Shown: positions 1 through 10,794 of the stretch, one piece after another
Position numbering within the stretch: position 1 is the first letter of the stretch
How the letters are laid out: each line of letters starts with the position of its first letter
Assembly: GCA_023374025.1 (NCBI GenBank)
Contig: SIJG01000012.1
Coordinates: 2,240,656 to 2,304,655, forward strand
Source of the DNA: Heterodera schachtii
Taxonomy: Eukaryota > Nematoda > Chromadorea > Rhabditida > Heteroderidae
Direction: 5' to 3'
Length of the DNA stretch: 64,000 bases
Notes under the pieces: generated by a model
What the model was told of the DNA's origin: nothing
The model's input: only the letters and a program-made list of their open reading frames with translations
Databases searched by the model: none
Translations under genes and position numbers: made by a program

Positions 1-82
1 ATTAAATAATGATGTTCATCATTAATGCATTGATCTCTTTGATTTACATTCTTATTTTTCATTTTTATGTTCATAATACTCA
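1..82. repeat. 82-bp direct repeat, copy 1 (cut by window start)
   Basis: These 82 bases recur without a visible mismatch at 750-831. The window begins inside or at the edge of the copy, so the true repeat may be longer. The interval between the copies has no recognisable coding content. It could be a local duplication, the two ends of a small element, or an assembly artefact. Confidence 0.85.
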
Positions 83-749
83 AAATACTCTACGCAGAAA
101 TGAATGGATTTTATTTCTTCAGTAAATGCTTAATTCTTTAAAATTTTTAACACAATCAATTTTAGTTTTAAAGAAATAACACTTTTTTTAATGTTTATAT
201 TATATTTGATTATTAATTTACTTTGGGTCCATGATTTCTGTCAATTCCTACCTTCTCCATTCAACGAAAGATTATATTTCTTCAAATATATTTTTTTTAT
301 AATTATATTGTATATAGTGATTATCTTTGCTTTAGGTTTATGATATATTCTTAAATGGTTTTTGTTTTTTCTTTTTTTCAACTTAGAAGGCGCACGCCTT
401 AAATTTTAAAACGAACTTGGTTGTTCTTTACCAATAGTTCAAACTCTGTTTTTGACCATTTATTTTATATGACCTGCCAAATTAACAAGCCTAGTTTTTT
501 GATTTAATTTATACTTTACCTTTTATTACTATTTTTTAAATATTTGATTAATTTTTTCAAATACTATTTATGTAATTTAATGTATAATTCATATGGTTTC
601 ACATTTCTTTTGTGTTTGAGTCGTAGATTATTTTAAATTTTTACGTTTTATTATAATTATTTTTGAAAACAATTAAACATAGTTAAACATATTAAACACT
701 TGGTTTAGCAATAGTCAATGTCACTTTTAGAAATATGGTCAAAGCGGTC
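83..749. other. AT-rich spacer between the 82-bp repeats
   Basis: T-rich low-complexity DNA. I see no open frame, splice-flanked exon or terminal inverted repeat here. Confidence 0.6.
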
Positions 750-831
750 ATTAAATAATGATGTTCATCATTAATGCATTGATCTCTTTGATTTACATTC
801 TTATTTTTCATTTTTATGTTCATAATACTCA
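750..831. repeat. 82-bp direct repeat, copy 2
   Basis: Second copy of the repeat at 1-82. It is followed at 832 by a short GC-rich junction (TCCCCGCCCGCG), where similarity to copy 1 stops abruptly. That looks like an insertion or rearrangement edge. Confidence 0.85.
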
Positions 832-896
832 TCCCCGCCCGCGTCTTCGTTTCCATTGCTCATGATAAATTTTGAAAACTGGTTTTGTTTGTTTCT

Positions 897-1140
897 TTAG
901 CTATTTATGTAAAAATTTGCTTCTATTTTTTGAATTGGTTTTGCACAAATTAATTTGTTGTGATTTCCATCGCAATTGTAACAAATTTTGCCCGTACAAT
1001 TTCGGTTTTCATGTCCTTTTTCAAACAACGATGACAACGTGCCTGTTCCTCCATTATTTTTATTCGGCTTCTCTGTTCATTATCTGTTTACAATTTGAGG
1101 CCCAATGTGGCCCGTCACATAAAAAACATTTATTATTTTG
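897..1140 (-). pseudogene. decayed retroelement Gag fragment with three zinc knuckles
   Basis: Translation of the minus strand in three blocks gives three successive zinc-knuckle motifs. The first starts CFLCDGPHW and ends ASNC. The second is CHRCLKK then GHENRNC, a CX2CX4HX4C box split by a one-base frame slip. The third is CYNCDGNHNKLIC. Stops and a frame change also lie between the first and second blocks. The order and spacing match the triple knuckle of BEL/Pao Gag proteins, including the intact Gag at 38994-41003 of this window (CX2CX4HX4C, CX2CX4HX4C, CX2CX3HX4C). No protease or RT is left beside it. I infer a dead Gag fragment; another zinc-knuckle protein is possible but less likely. 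Confidence 0.6.
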
Positions 1141-1382
1141 TTACGGTATTGATTGATTTGCCATTATTCTTTCATAATTCTTCCTTTTTTTAATTTTCGA
1201 CTCACTTCTCTCGACAAAATAATCATAAAAGCAGGGCTTCGATTTCAAAATTTTGAAAATCCTCATTTGCCACTAAAATGTATCAAAAAATCCTCATTTG
1301 GCATGAAAAATCCTCATTTTAAAACATCATAAAATTGTAAACAAAATCAGGTAACTGCCATATTTTTAGTTCGAGACAATTA

Positions 1383-1404
1383 CGGCGCCTACCAGCGCCA
1401 TCGG
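1383..1404. repeat. GC hairpin module, degenerate copy
   Basis: CGGCGCCTACC followed by AGCGCCATCGG, a degraded version of the GC-rich hairpin that recurs in this window. It lies inside the hAT-like element at 1232-1945. Confidence 0.55.
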
Positions 1405-1625
1405 ACCACAATAATTCCTATTTTTTTTAATTGCCCAAAATCGCATAATTGGTAATTTTGGTAAAAATCTATAACTACTCTTATTTAAAACCTCTAAAAA
1501 TTAAAAAAAATTCAATTACTATTCTTTTAATAAATGACAATCTCTTTTTTTTGCTTTTAAATTGCTTTATTTGTGGCGCGTTTTTTCCAAAAAACTTTTT
1601 GGGAACATTGGGGGGAGGGGGTCCA

Positions 1626-1646
1626 GCAGTGCCGATAGGCGCTGCC
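1626..1646. repeat. GC hairpin module, reverse orientation
   Basis: GCAGTGCC, loop GATA, GGCGCTGCC, preceded by a G-rich run and followed by poly-A. Read on the other strand it shows the usual order: poly-T, hairpin, then CCCC. Confidence 0.75.
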
Positions 1647-2191
1647 AAAAAAAAATTGGGATTTTGAGTGCGATTTGTTAACAACTTTTGTCAAAAAAAA
1701 TGATTTTGACTGAGGATTTTTCGAAAAAATGTTTAAGATTTGATAAAAAGTTCGAACATTTTGCCAAATATTTCTAATTTTTCAAAAACATGCGTTTTTG
1801 TCACTTTTTTTTTCAAAAGACCCCAAAAATCTTCAAATTTCACAAAAGAACACAAAAACCCGCAAGTACTCAGTTTCAAAAAAATCCTCTATGACCCTCT
1901 AAAAGATCACAAAATGAGGAAAATTCCTTAGATATCGAAGCCCTGATAAAAAGCACCTTTTTGTATTAAAAATTCATTTTTATTATGTCATTTTTTTAAA
2001 TAAAATTTTATATTCATTTTCACGTCGAAACTTTTAAAAAATGAATTCAAAGAACTATTTGAACCTCGGCGAACTTTTTGAGTTTTTCGGTTTTATTTTT
2101 GTCAAAAATTGGAAATGAAGTAAATTAATATAAATTGCATTTTTGCAAAAATGAAATTAAAAAAGAAATTTTTTAGCTTTAAATTTGTTGT

Positions 2192-2595
2192 GAATTAACG
2201 GGTTTATGGCAACTCGTACAATGGCAACTCGTACAATTTTTGGGTGTAGCCATAACTTTTTTTGTCACCAATCTTCAAACTTGATATCATTCGAATGCTC
2301 TCCAAGTTTAGAAGCGATCATTAAGCAAAAAAGATTAAGCATCTCACAAAAAAAGTTATAATTTCAAGAACATTAAAATCCACAAAAGCAGACTTTTTTG
2401 CATGTATAAATTAAAACTTTTTTGTGAGATGCTTAATCTTTTAGCTTATGTTTAATGATCGCTTGTAAACCTGGCAAGCATTCCAATGATATCACGTTCG
2501 AAGAATTTTGGTTGACTTAAAAAAAAGCTATGACCACACCTATTAAAAATTGTACAAGTTGCCTTTGTACGAGTTGCCTTGACACCGAATTAACG
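2192..2595. mobile_element. Mutator-like MITE (386 bp) with 9-bp target duplication
   Basis: The element spans 2201-2586 between two copies of GAATTAACG (2192-2200 and 2587-2595). The whole element folds back: arms of about 170-190 bp are imperfect reverse complements. The termini are GGTTTATGGCAACTCG and, on the opposite strand, GGTGTCAAGGCAACTCG. At both ends a 15-bp unit containing GGCAACTCGTACAA is tandemly duplicated. The 9-bp duplication and GGT termini match the larger MULE at 4697-6766, so I classify it as MULE-derived. No coding capacity. Confidence 0.85.
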
Positions 2596-4688
2596 TCATA
2601 CTAAATGTATTTTATTACGATAAGTTCGCTTTATATTTGTGTTATTTTCAACGATAATAGATTTTATTCTAGTTCAAATAATGGGATTTTGTTTTATTAA
2701 AATGTTTTTTAATTATTGCTTTAAAAGATGCTCGCTCTCATCTGCCATCGCTTCTTCACGAAGCGATGAAACGAATTGCTTTTGAGTTTGTACGCATAGG
2801 CTTTACTTATTGGTTCGTTTTTTATTTTATTTATTATTATTATTTATTTATTTTATTTTTATTTGTTTTTTGAGGTATTAGTTACTTTTTCTTTAAAATT
2901 TTGAATAATTTGGTTTTGGAACATGTTTATTTTTGAGTTTGAGAATCTTTATTACAGTTGACTCCTTTTCTGGCGCTTATTTCTTTTTCGAATTTTAATT
3001 TTAATTTTTTCATTTTTGAATAGATCAAAATTAGTGTTATTGAGGGATGTTGACCCAGCTAAATAATGATTTATTACCAAATTTTAACTTCTTTTTATTT
3101 ATTGTTGGTTACAATCCAAGAATTTTTATTAAGCAATATTAAATATATGATTGATTACATATTTGGTATATTTAAAAATTCATTTTTTAATAATTATATA
3201 AAAATAATATATTTTTTTTATTATTTATGCCATTTTTTATCCCTTGCGTCACACATATAATTTGGCGCACATCTTTCTCTTGGTTCGAGTCTCTCGTAGT
3301 CTATTGTTGTGTCAGCATATAATTTATACAAATAGTTTAAAAGACTTGGGCTGATTAGTAGGTCATGTTGACTCATTAGTTTCGGATTGGCGCAGATCGG
3401 ATGAGGCAGAAAACCCGGCAAATACCATCACATTATTTTTATAAATTTAATTGTTAAAATTACTTTTATCTGAGTTATATTACATCTTACAATAGATAAA
3501 TTTTATAATGACAGATGAAATAATTCTACCACCTTGCTTCAATAACTACTAAACAATTAATCTATTTTTGATTATTTTCCCTTTATTTATTATGAATGCC
3601 TCATTTTAATGATTTCTCTTTTAAATACGCATTTTCTTCTCATGCCGCAATATTATGTTTCAGATAAAAAACAATATATCAATGAGATCATAAAAGTCAA
3701 AATGTGTATGCTGCACCGACTTAATATGTGAAGATGTAAGTTTATTTAAAAATTAAAAAAAAAAGAAAAAAATACAATTCGTCCATGTTTTCTTATTTGC
3801 CCTCGTCGAGCACTTTTTGAACCGGTCGGCGGTTTTTTCTGTGCCTAAAATGGGAAGGCAAAATTTTGATTAATTTTCTAATCATCCGTTACGCTCCTTG
3901 TAGTCGTTTCTAACTAATCATAATTTTATTTTGGAACTTGTTAAGAAATGAGTTTATTTTTTTTTGATTTTTTTTTGAAAATTTTATTTTATAAACTTTA
4001 GAATGTTAAATATTCATCTTTTCAAAATAATGTTTTTATCTATGTATGTTGGTGCATAAACATTTTGTTCACAATTATTACGCTGCTTTTGTAAAAAAAT
4101 ACAATTAGATGAATTAAGGTTTGGGAATAAATTATAAAAGTTTTATATTTTAATGCGTTTAATGTTTTTTATTTCAAATGTTTGAGTTTATATTTACATT
4201 TTTGTTTCCATTATTTTATCTTTTCGTTTTACTTTTTATATAATCCTTTAAAATTATTGAATTCAAAATTTTATTGATTTTGGTAAATATTTTTCCTAAA
4301 AAGTATTTTGTAAAATTGTTTATTTGCTTTGTTTGCGATTAACAATATTAATTAATGCAAAATTAATAATAGTGACCAATTTTTTTCTTCAAAATATTTC
4401 AGGATAAGTTAAAATAAGTTTATAAAACTCAAGTTCAATATTTTGAATAAAAATTCCAATGTACGTTATTTCTGAACGAAAGCTTACTTCAATTAAAAAT
4501 TCATTTAAATTAATTATATAATAATATTCTAAATGATATTAATTAGTTAATGTTTTATAATAAAAATTTTCACGCACATATCTATTTTTTTTTCTTATTT
4601 TGTATAATATTTATTATTTTTATTATTGGAACCCATTCATTAAATTTAGGCGGTGTATTAATTAATGTTTCAATTTGTGTTAGATATT
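2596..4688. other. T-rich spacer with three GC-richer islands
   Basis: Mostly low-complexity T-rich DNA. Three islands stand out: about 2727-2811 (contains the hairpin CATCGCTTC, TTCAC, GAAGCGATG and is open on the plus strand), 3221-3421 (listed separately) and about 3785-3860 (open on the minus strand behind a possible 3' splice site, CCCATTTTAG). None gives a recognisable protein. Confidence 0.4.
3221..3421 (-). other. candidate exon or gene fragment, 66 codons
   Basis: A minus-strand frame of 66 codons, GC-richer than its surroundings and with balanced amino-acid content (residues LLISPSLLNYLYKLY, then ERLEPRERCAPNY), ending at a TGA-, TAG- or TAA-type stop in AT-rich DNA. I do not recognise the product. 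A non-coding island open by chance is a real alternative. Confidence 0.25.
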
Positions 4689-4696
4689 ATTACAAT

Positions 4697-4846
4697 GGTG
4701 CAGTGACAAAGGACCCACAGACAGAGGACCCACAGACAAAGGACCCACAGACAAGGGACCCACAAAGACAGAGGACCCACAGACAAAGGACCCACAGACA
4801 AGGGACCCACAAAGACAAAGTACCCACGGACAAAGGACCCACAAAA
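4697..4846. repeat. left TIR of MULE: tandem GGACCCACAGACAAA units
   Basis: About ten units of 13-18 bp based on GGACCCACAGACAAA, some with AGAC inserted. An open frame crosses the array only because the unit lacks stops. It is the inverted partner of 6619-6766. Confidence 0.93.
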
Positions 4847-4950
4847 TAATAATTAATTCAAATATATTAAAAAATAGAAAAATAAAATGATAATCATCAA
4901 GAAAAGGAGATATTTTGAGAAATTAACAAAGTGTATTCGTTTTTCAATGT

Positions 4951-6310
4951 TTAATCATCTTCAATCGGTTCCTCGTTTTGCTGCCGCACTGGATCAACAC
5001 CACGAAATTTAACGAATTTAGAGGTGGCTTGCAAAAAATGTTCCGTGTCCATTTGATGGTAACGTCCAATGAGGGTCAAAAGTCGTTCGTTTGCCTGACG
5101 GTACTCCGCTCGACTGTACAGTGGGGGTTCTTGGCCGCAATCCAGCTTGACCGAAATTGCATTAACTCGCATAATTTCCTCACGAATGCCACCAATAAAC
5201 GCAAAAATGTTGGGGTGGGGTGAAAGAAATTTAGCCTGTATCTGATGGTGCCATGATTCAACAGAATTTGTCGTTCTAGGCAGATGTTGAATTGTTATTT
5301 CCCTATTGTTCCACATTTCATGTTGAAACATTGGGCGCCGAGTCGGGCGACCGATCCAAGTTGACTCAAAATAGTCAATGAATTCAAGGTGTGCCTAATC
5401 ATTTCCAGCCGAATTTATGAAATACAATGACAATGAGTTAAAGTGCTGTGCAACATCGGCTGTATAATAAAAAATTAAAATTTTTATTTTACTTTTTTTA
5501 CCAGTTGGACAAAAAGAAAGTGCCGTAAACATTTTGATAAAAGTACGATAATCCTCGTCTGCAACGTAGCGACGTTCCAAACCAAGATGTTGAGCCTTTC
5601 TCCAAATAGCTTGTGAAAAATGGAAAAAGCATCCATGAATGTTCGCTGTCGGGATAAGGTTCCGAAAAATGTTTTCAACACATTTTTCAAAATCGATAAT
5701 GATGTTGTCAGGTCGACGACCATTCATACGACATAAAATCACACGCAAAGCATTCAGATATGTGTTTTGTTGCTTATTAGGCAGAAGGCAAAAAATAAAC
5801 GGAAGAACACGGCCTCTGTACATGCCGTGAATAACCCACAATTGAAAAAACATCGAAGGAGCCGAACGGAAAGTGCCGTCAGCTAACCAAGTTGTACATT
5901 GAGACAAACGTGTACAGTCAATTTGAGTGCCAAAGATGAGCATGCGATGAGGATCTTCACGTTCACTTTCGTAAATCAAAAAGTTTTCCCCACGATCGGT
6001 GACACGTAAATCCTATCATAAAAATAAGTTTGGTCGGAAATAGATTATACCGCTGGTATCACGATATCTGCGAGGGTTTTTGGTATTTGAAATTGACCCC
6101 CGGCTGCATGGCATGATTGTGCGGCTTTCCTAGTTGGACTTCAACTCCAGCTCTCATCCCGATAGTTTTTGCTGTCCCGGTGCAGTTCATTGTTTTGTTT
6201 TGGTCACAGCGCCAATAAATGAATTCCCTTTGTGCTTCTTTTTTTTGGTACATATGGCCTTCGAAAACGAGTTTGTAGCCGCCCATTTGTGAAGGAAAAA
6301 ACGTAGCCAT
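4951..6310 (-). pseudogene. MULE transposase with FLYWCH zinc finger, interrupted
   Basis: The product would cut the element at its TIRs and reinsert it. Block 1 (6310-6059) is a FLYWCH zinc finger with YWRC, C35, C43 and the H64-x-H66 pair. Block 2 (from about 6011 to 5398) is the MULE catalytic domain: WLADGTF carries the first Asp, IIIDFEK the second, followed by GCFFHFSQ. A 42-nt intron fits 5460-5501 (donor GTAAAA, acceptor TTATACAG). Block 3 (to 4951) carries the third acid in TNSVESWHHQ. Blocks 2 and 3 share one frame, broken by a single TAG at 5395-5397. Between blocks 1 and 2 about 50 nt contain a stop; the usual linker there is missing, so an intron or an internal deletion must be assumed. 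I infer a recently inactivated gene. Confidence 0.88.
5460..5501 (-). other. 42-nt intron in the transposase
   Basis: Minus strand GTAAAAAAAG at the 5' end and TTATTATACAG at the 3' end, almost pure A+T. It is a multiple of three and stop-free, so the frame also reads through it. Removing it joins CPTG to ADVAQHF. The very short size and splice signals suit nematodes. Confidence 0.7.
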
Positions 6311-6618
6311 TATATTTAATGAATTTTGTAAATTTATTTCAGCTTTTATAGCACCTATTTCAGGCTATTCGGGCAAATCCATTGGCAAAATTTAATTCTA
6401 ATCAGTTCAGATTAGTGGTTTTTGGTCATATAGAATTTTCTCATTAATAGGAATAATGATTTTTGGTCATATAGCATTTGGTCATGTAACATTTTTCTCA
6501 TTAAGATTAATGATTTTTGGTCATATAGCATTTTTCTCAGTCCAATTTAAATAAATTTAGTAACTGGCATTTCTCTCACAGCTTATTTTAAATCTTTAAT
6601 ATATTTGAATTAATTATT

Positions 6619-6766
6619 TTTGTGGGTCCTTTGTCCGTGGGTCTTCTGTCTTTGTGGGTCCCTTGTCTGTGGGTCCTTTGTCTGTGGGTCCTCTGTCTTT
6701 GTGGGTCCCTTGGCTGTGGGTCCTTGTCCGTGGGTCCTCTGTCTGTGGGTCCTTTGAGAGGACACC
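6619..6766. repeat. right TIR of MULE: tandem TTTGTCTGTGGGTCC units
   Basis: Inverted partner of 4697-4846, with the same unit in reverse complement and similar TTTG insertions. The unit order differs between the two TIRs, so the arrays have changed by unit gain or loss since they were identical. Confidence 0.93.
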
Positions 6767-7004
6767 ATTACAATCCTGAACATAAAGTTTTACTTATTCG
6801 ATTTATAAGATTTCTTCTAAAAGAAATTTTAATAAATGATTTAACATATTGAAGATACAAATTAAACGCATATAAGAATATAAAAAATTTATATAAACAT
6901 AAAAAAGTCTTGGCAAGTCAATGCTATTTGGCCTTTTGACTTTTTTTTTTGAATTTGTTTCTTTGGAAAAGATATTTTTTTAAACTTTGTTTTCATTCTT
7001 TGAG

Positions 7005-7032
7005 CGCTCGGGCGCTCGTCGCCATTTCCATC
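7005..7032 (+). other. candidate 28-nt exon
   Basis: A GC-rich 28-nt block (CGCTCGGGCGCTCGTC onward) follows TTCATTCTTTGAG and is directly followed by GTAAGG, a good 5' splice site. On the minus strand the same block is also open, running to a stop behind a TAATTTTCAG acceptor near 7078. The strand is therefore not settled. Product unknown. Confidence 0.25.
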
Positions 7033-7510
7033 GTAAGGTCTTCTTTAAAATTATTTACGGCAAATAAATTAAATTGAGTCCTGAAAATTATTATTTTGTA
7101 TTGAATTCTAGAATCTTCATGTAAATTAAAAAAAAAATTTAATTTAAAATCATAAGTAAATTGTAAATAAATATTTTTAATAAATAATTTGATCATTCTA
7201 TTTAATTTTTAATAATTTTTTCATTAATAAATGATAATAACCCTAGTACATACATCCTTGTCGCCTTCACTGGATTTCATTTCACCAGGCATTATATTTA
7301 TTTATTTTGGTTTTTCATTTCTATAACTTAACTTCAAATTAATATTCTTTGCTTGAAATTATTATGATTGTTTTTTGAGTTTTATGATTAATTTTCTTGT
7401 ATTAAATAATTGTCAGTTTTATCGTTCTTATGATTTAAAAAATGTAAATTACTAGAGGCTTAAAACTTTATCTTGAGTTCTCTCACTTCTCGCTCAATTT
7501 CTGGTTGCAG

Positions 7511-7525
7511 GGCAACTGGGTATCG
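7511..7525 (+). other. candidate 15-nt microexon
   Basis: GGCAACTGGGTATCG is preceded by TTTCTGGTTGCAG and followed by GTAACT, so both splice sites look canonical on the plus strand. It would code GNWVS if in phase 0. It lies in the same T-rich block as the candidates at 7005, 8033 and 9077. Chance occurrence is possible. Confidence 0.25.
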
Positions 7526-8032
7526 GTAACTTCACATGAATAATAATATTATTTAAATTAATAATAATATATTTCGTTTTATCATAGTTTTTAATTGTTT
7601 TTTAGTAAAATAAATTTAGATTTATAATGTTATTTGCTTTCCAAATTTATCTTGCAATCTTTCTTGGCAATATATAAAGAAGAGATAAATTTTCGAACTT
7701 TCAAATTATTATTAATAAATTTCTTTAAAATGTGATTTTTTATTATTTATGTATATTCCCATAATTATTTGTTTTTTCATAAAAGATTTTTGCTTTCTAT
7801 TCTAGCAGATTTTGTTCTTCAGTCAATAGCCTATTTTTTTTATTTATGCGGGTTTATTTTTATAATAAAATATTTTTTGCACATTGTTTTATATTTTTAT
7901 TTAGAATTTTTTGAGCATTTCTTTTAATATTTTTTATTTTCTTGTTAAATTGCCTTTATAAAAAGGATTTAAATGATTTTTTAAACATCTTTTCGTAAAT
8001 ATTTTTATTTTCCTCACTTAATTTTCTCGCAG

Positions 8033-8126
8033 TCCCACCACCGGGAAGGGAATATGTCTCCGGTCTTTTCTCGTCTCGTCGTCAGTATTGGCGACATTCC
8101 CGGCTGCCGGATTTGACTCGCTGGAA
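8033..8126 (+). other. candidate exon, strand uncertain
   Basis: A striking island of GC-balanced sequence. On the plus strand it follows a good acceptor (AATTTTCTCGCAG) and one frame reads PPPGREYVSGLFSSRR onward, but no good donor follows. On the minus strand it follows an equally good acceptor (TTATTTTCCAG at about 8127-8137) and one frame runs to a GTGAGG donor. One of the two is probably a real exon. I recognise no family. Confidence 0.3.
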
Positions 8127-9076
8127 AATAAGTTTGCACTATTATTAGTGCTTATCTTATTAATTTTTGAAAATCGTTATTGTTATATATTTATGCGTTG
8201 GGTAATTGTTTTTTCAACTATAACTGATACTTTTTTATTTTCGAATAATATTTTTTCATTACCTAAAACAAGGATAATATTAATAATTTAAATATAATAA
8301 TATTTTTTCTTTTATTTTTAATTGAAGTATTTTATACAGAATACATTCAAAAATTTGTTTTTTTTTTTGAAATTTATTTACTGTATTAATTATTAACATT
8401 AATTGAATATTTCTTTAAATGGAATTTATTTTTTTAAATTACCTAATATTAAGTTGATAGTTCTCATTAATTACTAATTATTTTTTAATTTTAACCATCA
8501 CAATGCTTTTCAATTTCTTCTTTATATTAATTTTTATCTTAATTTCTTGCAGAAACTTAATGTCGATATTATTTTATTTTTAAGAATTTAAATATATTTA
8601 TTTATTTTTTAATTTATCTTCTTTTAAGCACATATTTTTTAATTTATGTTTAAACTCTCAACTGGGCGAACTTTGGGTAATAATTTATACATTGTATTAC
8701 ACATTTATCTTTTTCTAGGACTGTATAATTTTTAAGAATTTTGTAGCTAAAAATACTTAGGCCCACAGATCGGTGAGATTTGGCGCTGGAGACTATTGCG
8801 CATATATTTTTATAGATTTTTATTTATTTTTGGTAATTTATTTTAAAAATTTGATTGCCCGGTAATAGTTGTTTCAACATAAAAATCGGTATTTTTTTTT
8901 CTTAAAATAATTTTTTTAAAGGTCAGTTTTACCTTTAACAAAACTTTTTATAATTAATTATATTAATTGTTATTTATCTAGATATAAACTTTTTTTTTTT
9001 CTTTTATATGCCTTCGACATGAAATTTTGAAATGAAGTGTCTTATGTCAATTTGCATTTATTTTTATATTTTTCAG

Positions 9077-9113
9077 CCTTGAGTCGGCGTCGCAGCTTCT
9101 ACCTTTTCGAGAC
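9077..9113 (+). other. candidate 37-nt exon
   Basis: Preceded by TATTTTTCAG and followed by GTATGT, both strong nematode-type splice signals. The plus frame reads LSRRRSFYLFET. The opposite strand also shows a TTTTTCAG acceptor at the other edge, so direction rests mainly on the GTATGT donor. Confidence 0.3.
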
Positions 9114-9115
9114 GT

Positions 9116-10790
9116 ATGTTCACTGAAAAATATAATAATAATACAAATTGAAATATTTCTTAATTTGTCATTATCTTCTTATTTTTATTATTTTATGGCT
9201 ATTTGCTATTTACGATCTTCTATCATGCTCAAAGGGAAGCAAATACACTTTTGAATGTTAAAAAACCTTTGCTTTTATTTATTCATAATATTTTTATTAC
9301 TTAATAAAGTTATCATTTACTAACTAACATCCGCTACAAGCTTTTTAATATTGTTTGAAGTTTAACTGATATAAACATTTCGTCTAAGTAGGAAATATTT
9401 TTAGAAAAATATTCTTTCTGAATAATTCATATTTTTTAGTTTTTTCATTGAGTGTGACTCCGCTATTGGTACCAATCAACGTAAAAATACCTTTTCAAAT
9501 ATTTTTTCGTCATAAAGAAAAAGTAAAATTTTTAAGTAAATATAATATTAACAAAATGTATTTGGCGAAAATAAGCAATAATATAAATGTTTGACAAAGT
9601 CTGGTAACAAATAACACATAAACTTAAATTTATTTATTTAATATTTGAACATAATATAGAAACATTTTGTCTTTCTAAAATAAAATTCCTACAATATTAT
9701 TCGGTCTAAAATATTTAGTGAATTCCCTTTTTTTAAGATTGACATAAATAAAAATTTCGTATATTTTGTTTTTATGGTGATGAATAACAATATTTGATTC
9801 ATTTATTTTTAATATTTTTTAAATTTTTATGTTTACCATGCCGTTATTCATTTTTATTTGCACGAAATATTTCTAAAATATTTTAGTATATAATATTATT
9901 TCAAGTTTCTTTTTTTTTTGTTAATTCAATGATCAAGTCATGTTTTATAACTATTTGGTAATAATATTTTGGCTTTTATCTTGATGAATTGTCCCAGATG
10001 AAATAGGCCGCTGCTTCTTATGGTGCTTGCTTTATTTAATGTTTCATTTAATCTTGTTTTTATCTTATTTGTTAGTAGTGTCAATTTTTTTCGTCAGTCA
10101 TAACAATAAGAACTTCAAATCGATCAAATATAATAAAAAAAAATAAAATTTAATTGTATTGCTTATGAGCAAAGTTATAAAAAATAAAAATTTTAAATGC
10201 GTGTAGATATTTACAGTAATATATTTTAATAATAATTTTATGTGATTCTCTGTTTAAAATTTTTCGATATTTTAATTAGTTTTTTATCTGTTTCCGGGTC
10301 CCCGGAAACACTTGCTCCTTTGGCTAGTATATCGTTTTAAAAAATAATTATTTTAAAGAATAAAATGTTTGCCATTTGCCCTTTTTATTACTTTATTCAA
10401 TCGAAAACTTTCATTTTTACTATTATTTTGAGAAGTAGTACAATTTGGATTTTTATTAGTTATTTTAAATTCTTATATCGATAGTTTCATTACAAAAAAT
10501 ACACTAAGAAAATTTTTGGGAGAAAAATTGTAAAACTTTTTCTAGTTTTTAATCATTATGACCAAAAAGCAAAATCATCTTTTTTGCACGTGGTCTATCT
10601 CGTATTATTTTCTTGTTAAATTTTTTTCTTGTAGATCGTGATTTTATTGTAATTATTTTTCTACCCCCCCCCCCCCCAATAAAAGTTTAGCATGGAATTT
10701 TATTTTTTAAATTTGAAGTTCGAATATTTCCAAATTTCTATCAATTTAAAAGTTTTCTGCTTTTCTCCAATTTTGCTGAACAATTTAACC
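9116..10790. other. AT-rich stretch, nothing recognised
   Basis: T-rich low-complexity DNA. A small palindromic GC spot near 10297 (TTTCCGGGTCCCCGGAAA) and a 14-15-base poly-C tract at about 10663-10677 stand out. No coding frame or element ends. Confidence 0.55.
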
Positions 10791-10794
10791 CAGA

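Larger units (their letters stand above)
1232..1945. mobile_element. hAT-like non-autonomous element (714 bp)
   Basis: The left end reads CAGGGCTTCGAT and the right end is its reverse complement (ATCGAAGCCCTG). The flanks are CATAAAAG on the left and ATAAAAAG on the right, an imperfect 8-bp target duplication of hAT type. Subterminal stretches repeat short AATCCTCATTT-like units. The interior holds two copies of the window-wide GC hairpin module (1383-1404 and 1626-1646). There is no transposase frame. A much shorter relative with a perfect target duplication lies at 48635-48785. Confidence 0.7.
4689..6774 (-). mobile_element. Mutator-like element (MULE), 2070 bp, FLYWCH type
   Basis: The element runs 4697-6766 between identical 8-bp direct repeats ATTACAAT (4689-4696 and 6767-6774), the target duplication expected of MULEs. 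It begins GGTGCAGTGACAAAGG and ends, on the opposite strand, GGTGTCCTCTCAAAGG. Long TIRs of about 150 bp are made of repeated 15-bp units. Inside is one transposase gene on the minus strand (4951-6310), now interrupted. The intact target duplication means the copy has not been rearranged since insertion. Confidence 0.93.

Noticed and set aside
872..1156. Plus-strand 94-codon Cys/Phe-rich frame
   Set aside because: It is antisense to the Gag zinc-knuckle relic, which explains the sequence better.
3275..3295. tRNA B-box-like GGTTCGAGTC
   Set aside because: No A box or acceptor stem at the right distance. A second B-box-like match at 44977 is part of a transposon end.
4550..4849. Plus-strand frame of 99 codons ending in a repeated DPQTxDPQ peptide
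   Set aside because: It is open only because it runs through the 15-bp repeat array of the MULE TIR, whose unit has no stop in that frame.
6622..6852. Plus-strand frame with repeated VGPLSVGPLS-like peptide
   Set aside because: Same reason: a translation of the right TIR array.
10663..10677. Poly-C tracts here and near 22648 and 27937
   Set aside because: Homopolymer runs of about 12-15 bases near or inside decayed elements; no evidence of function and prone to sequencing error.
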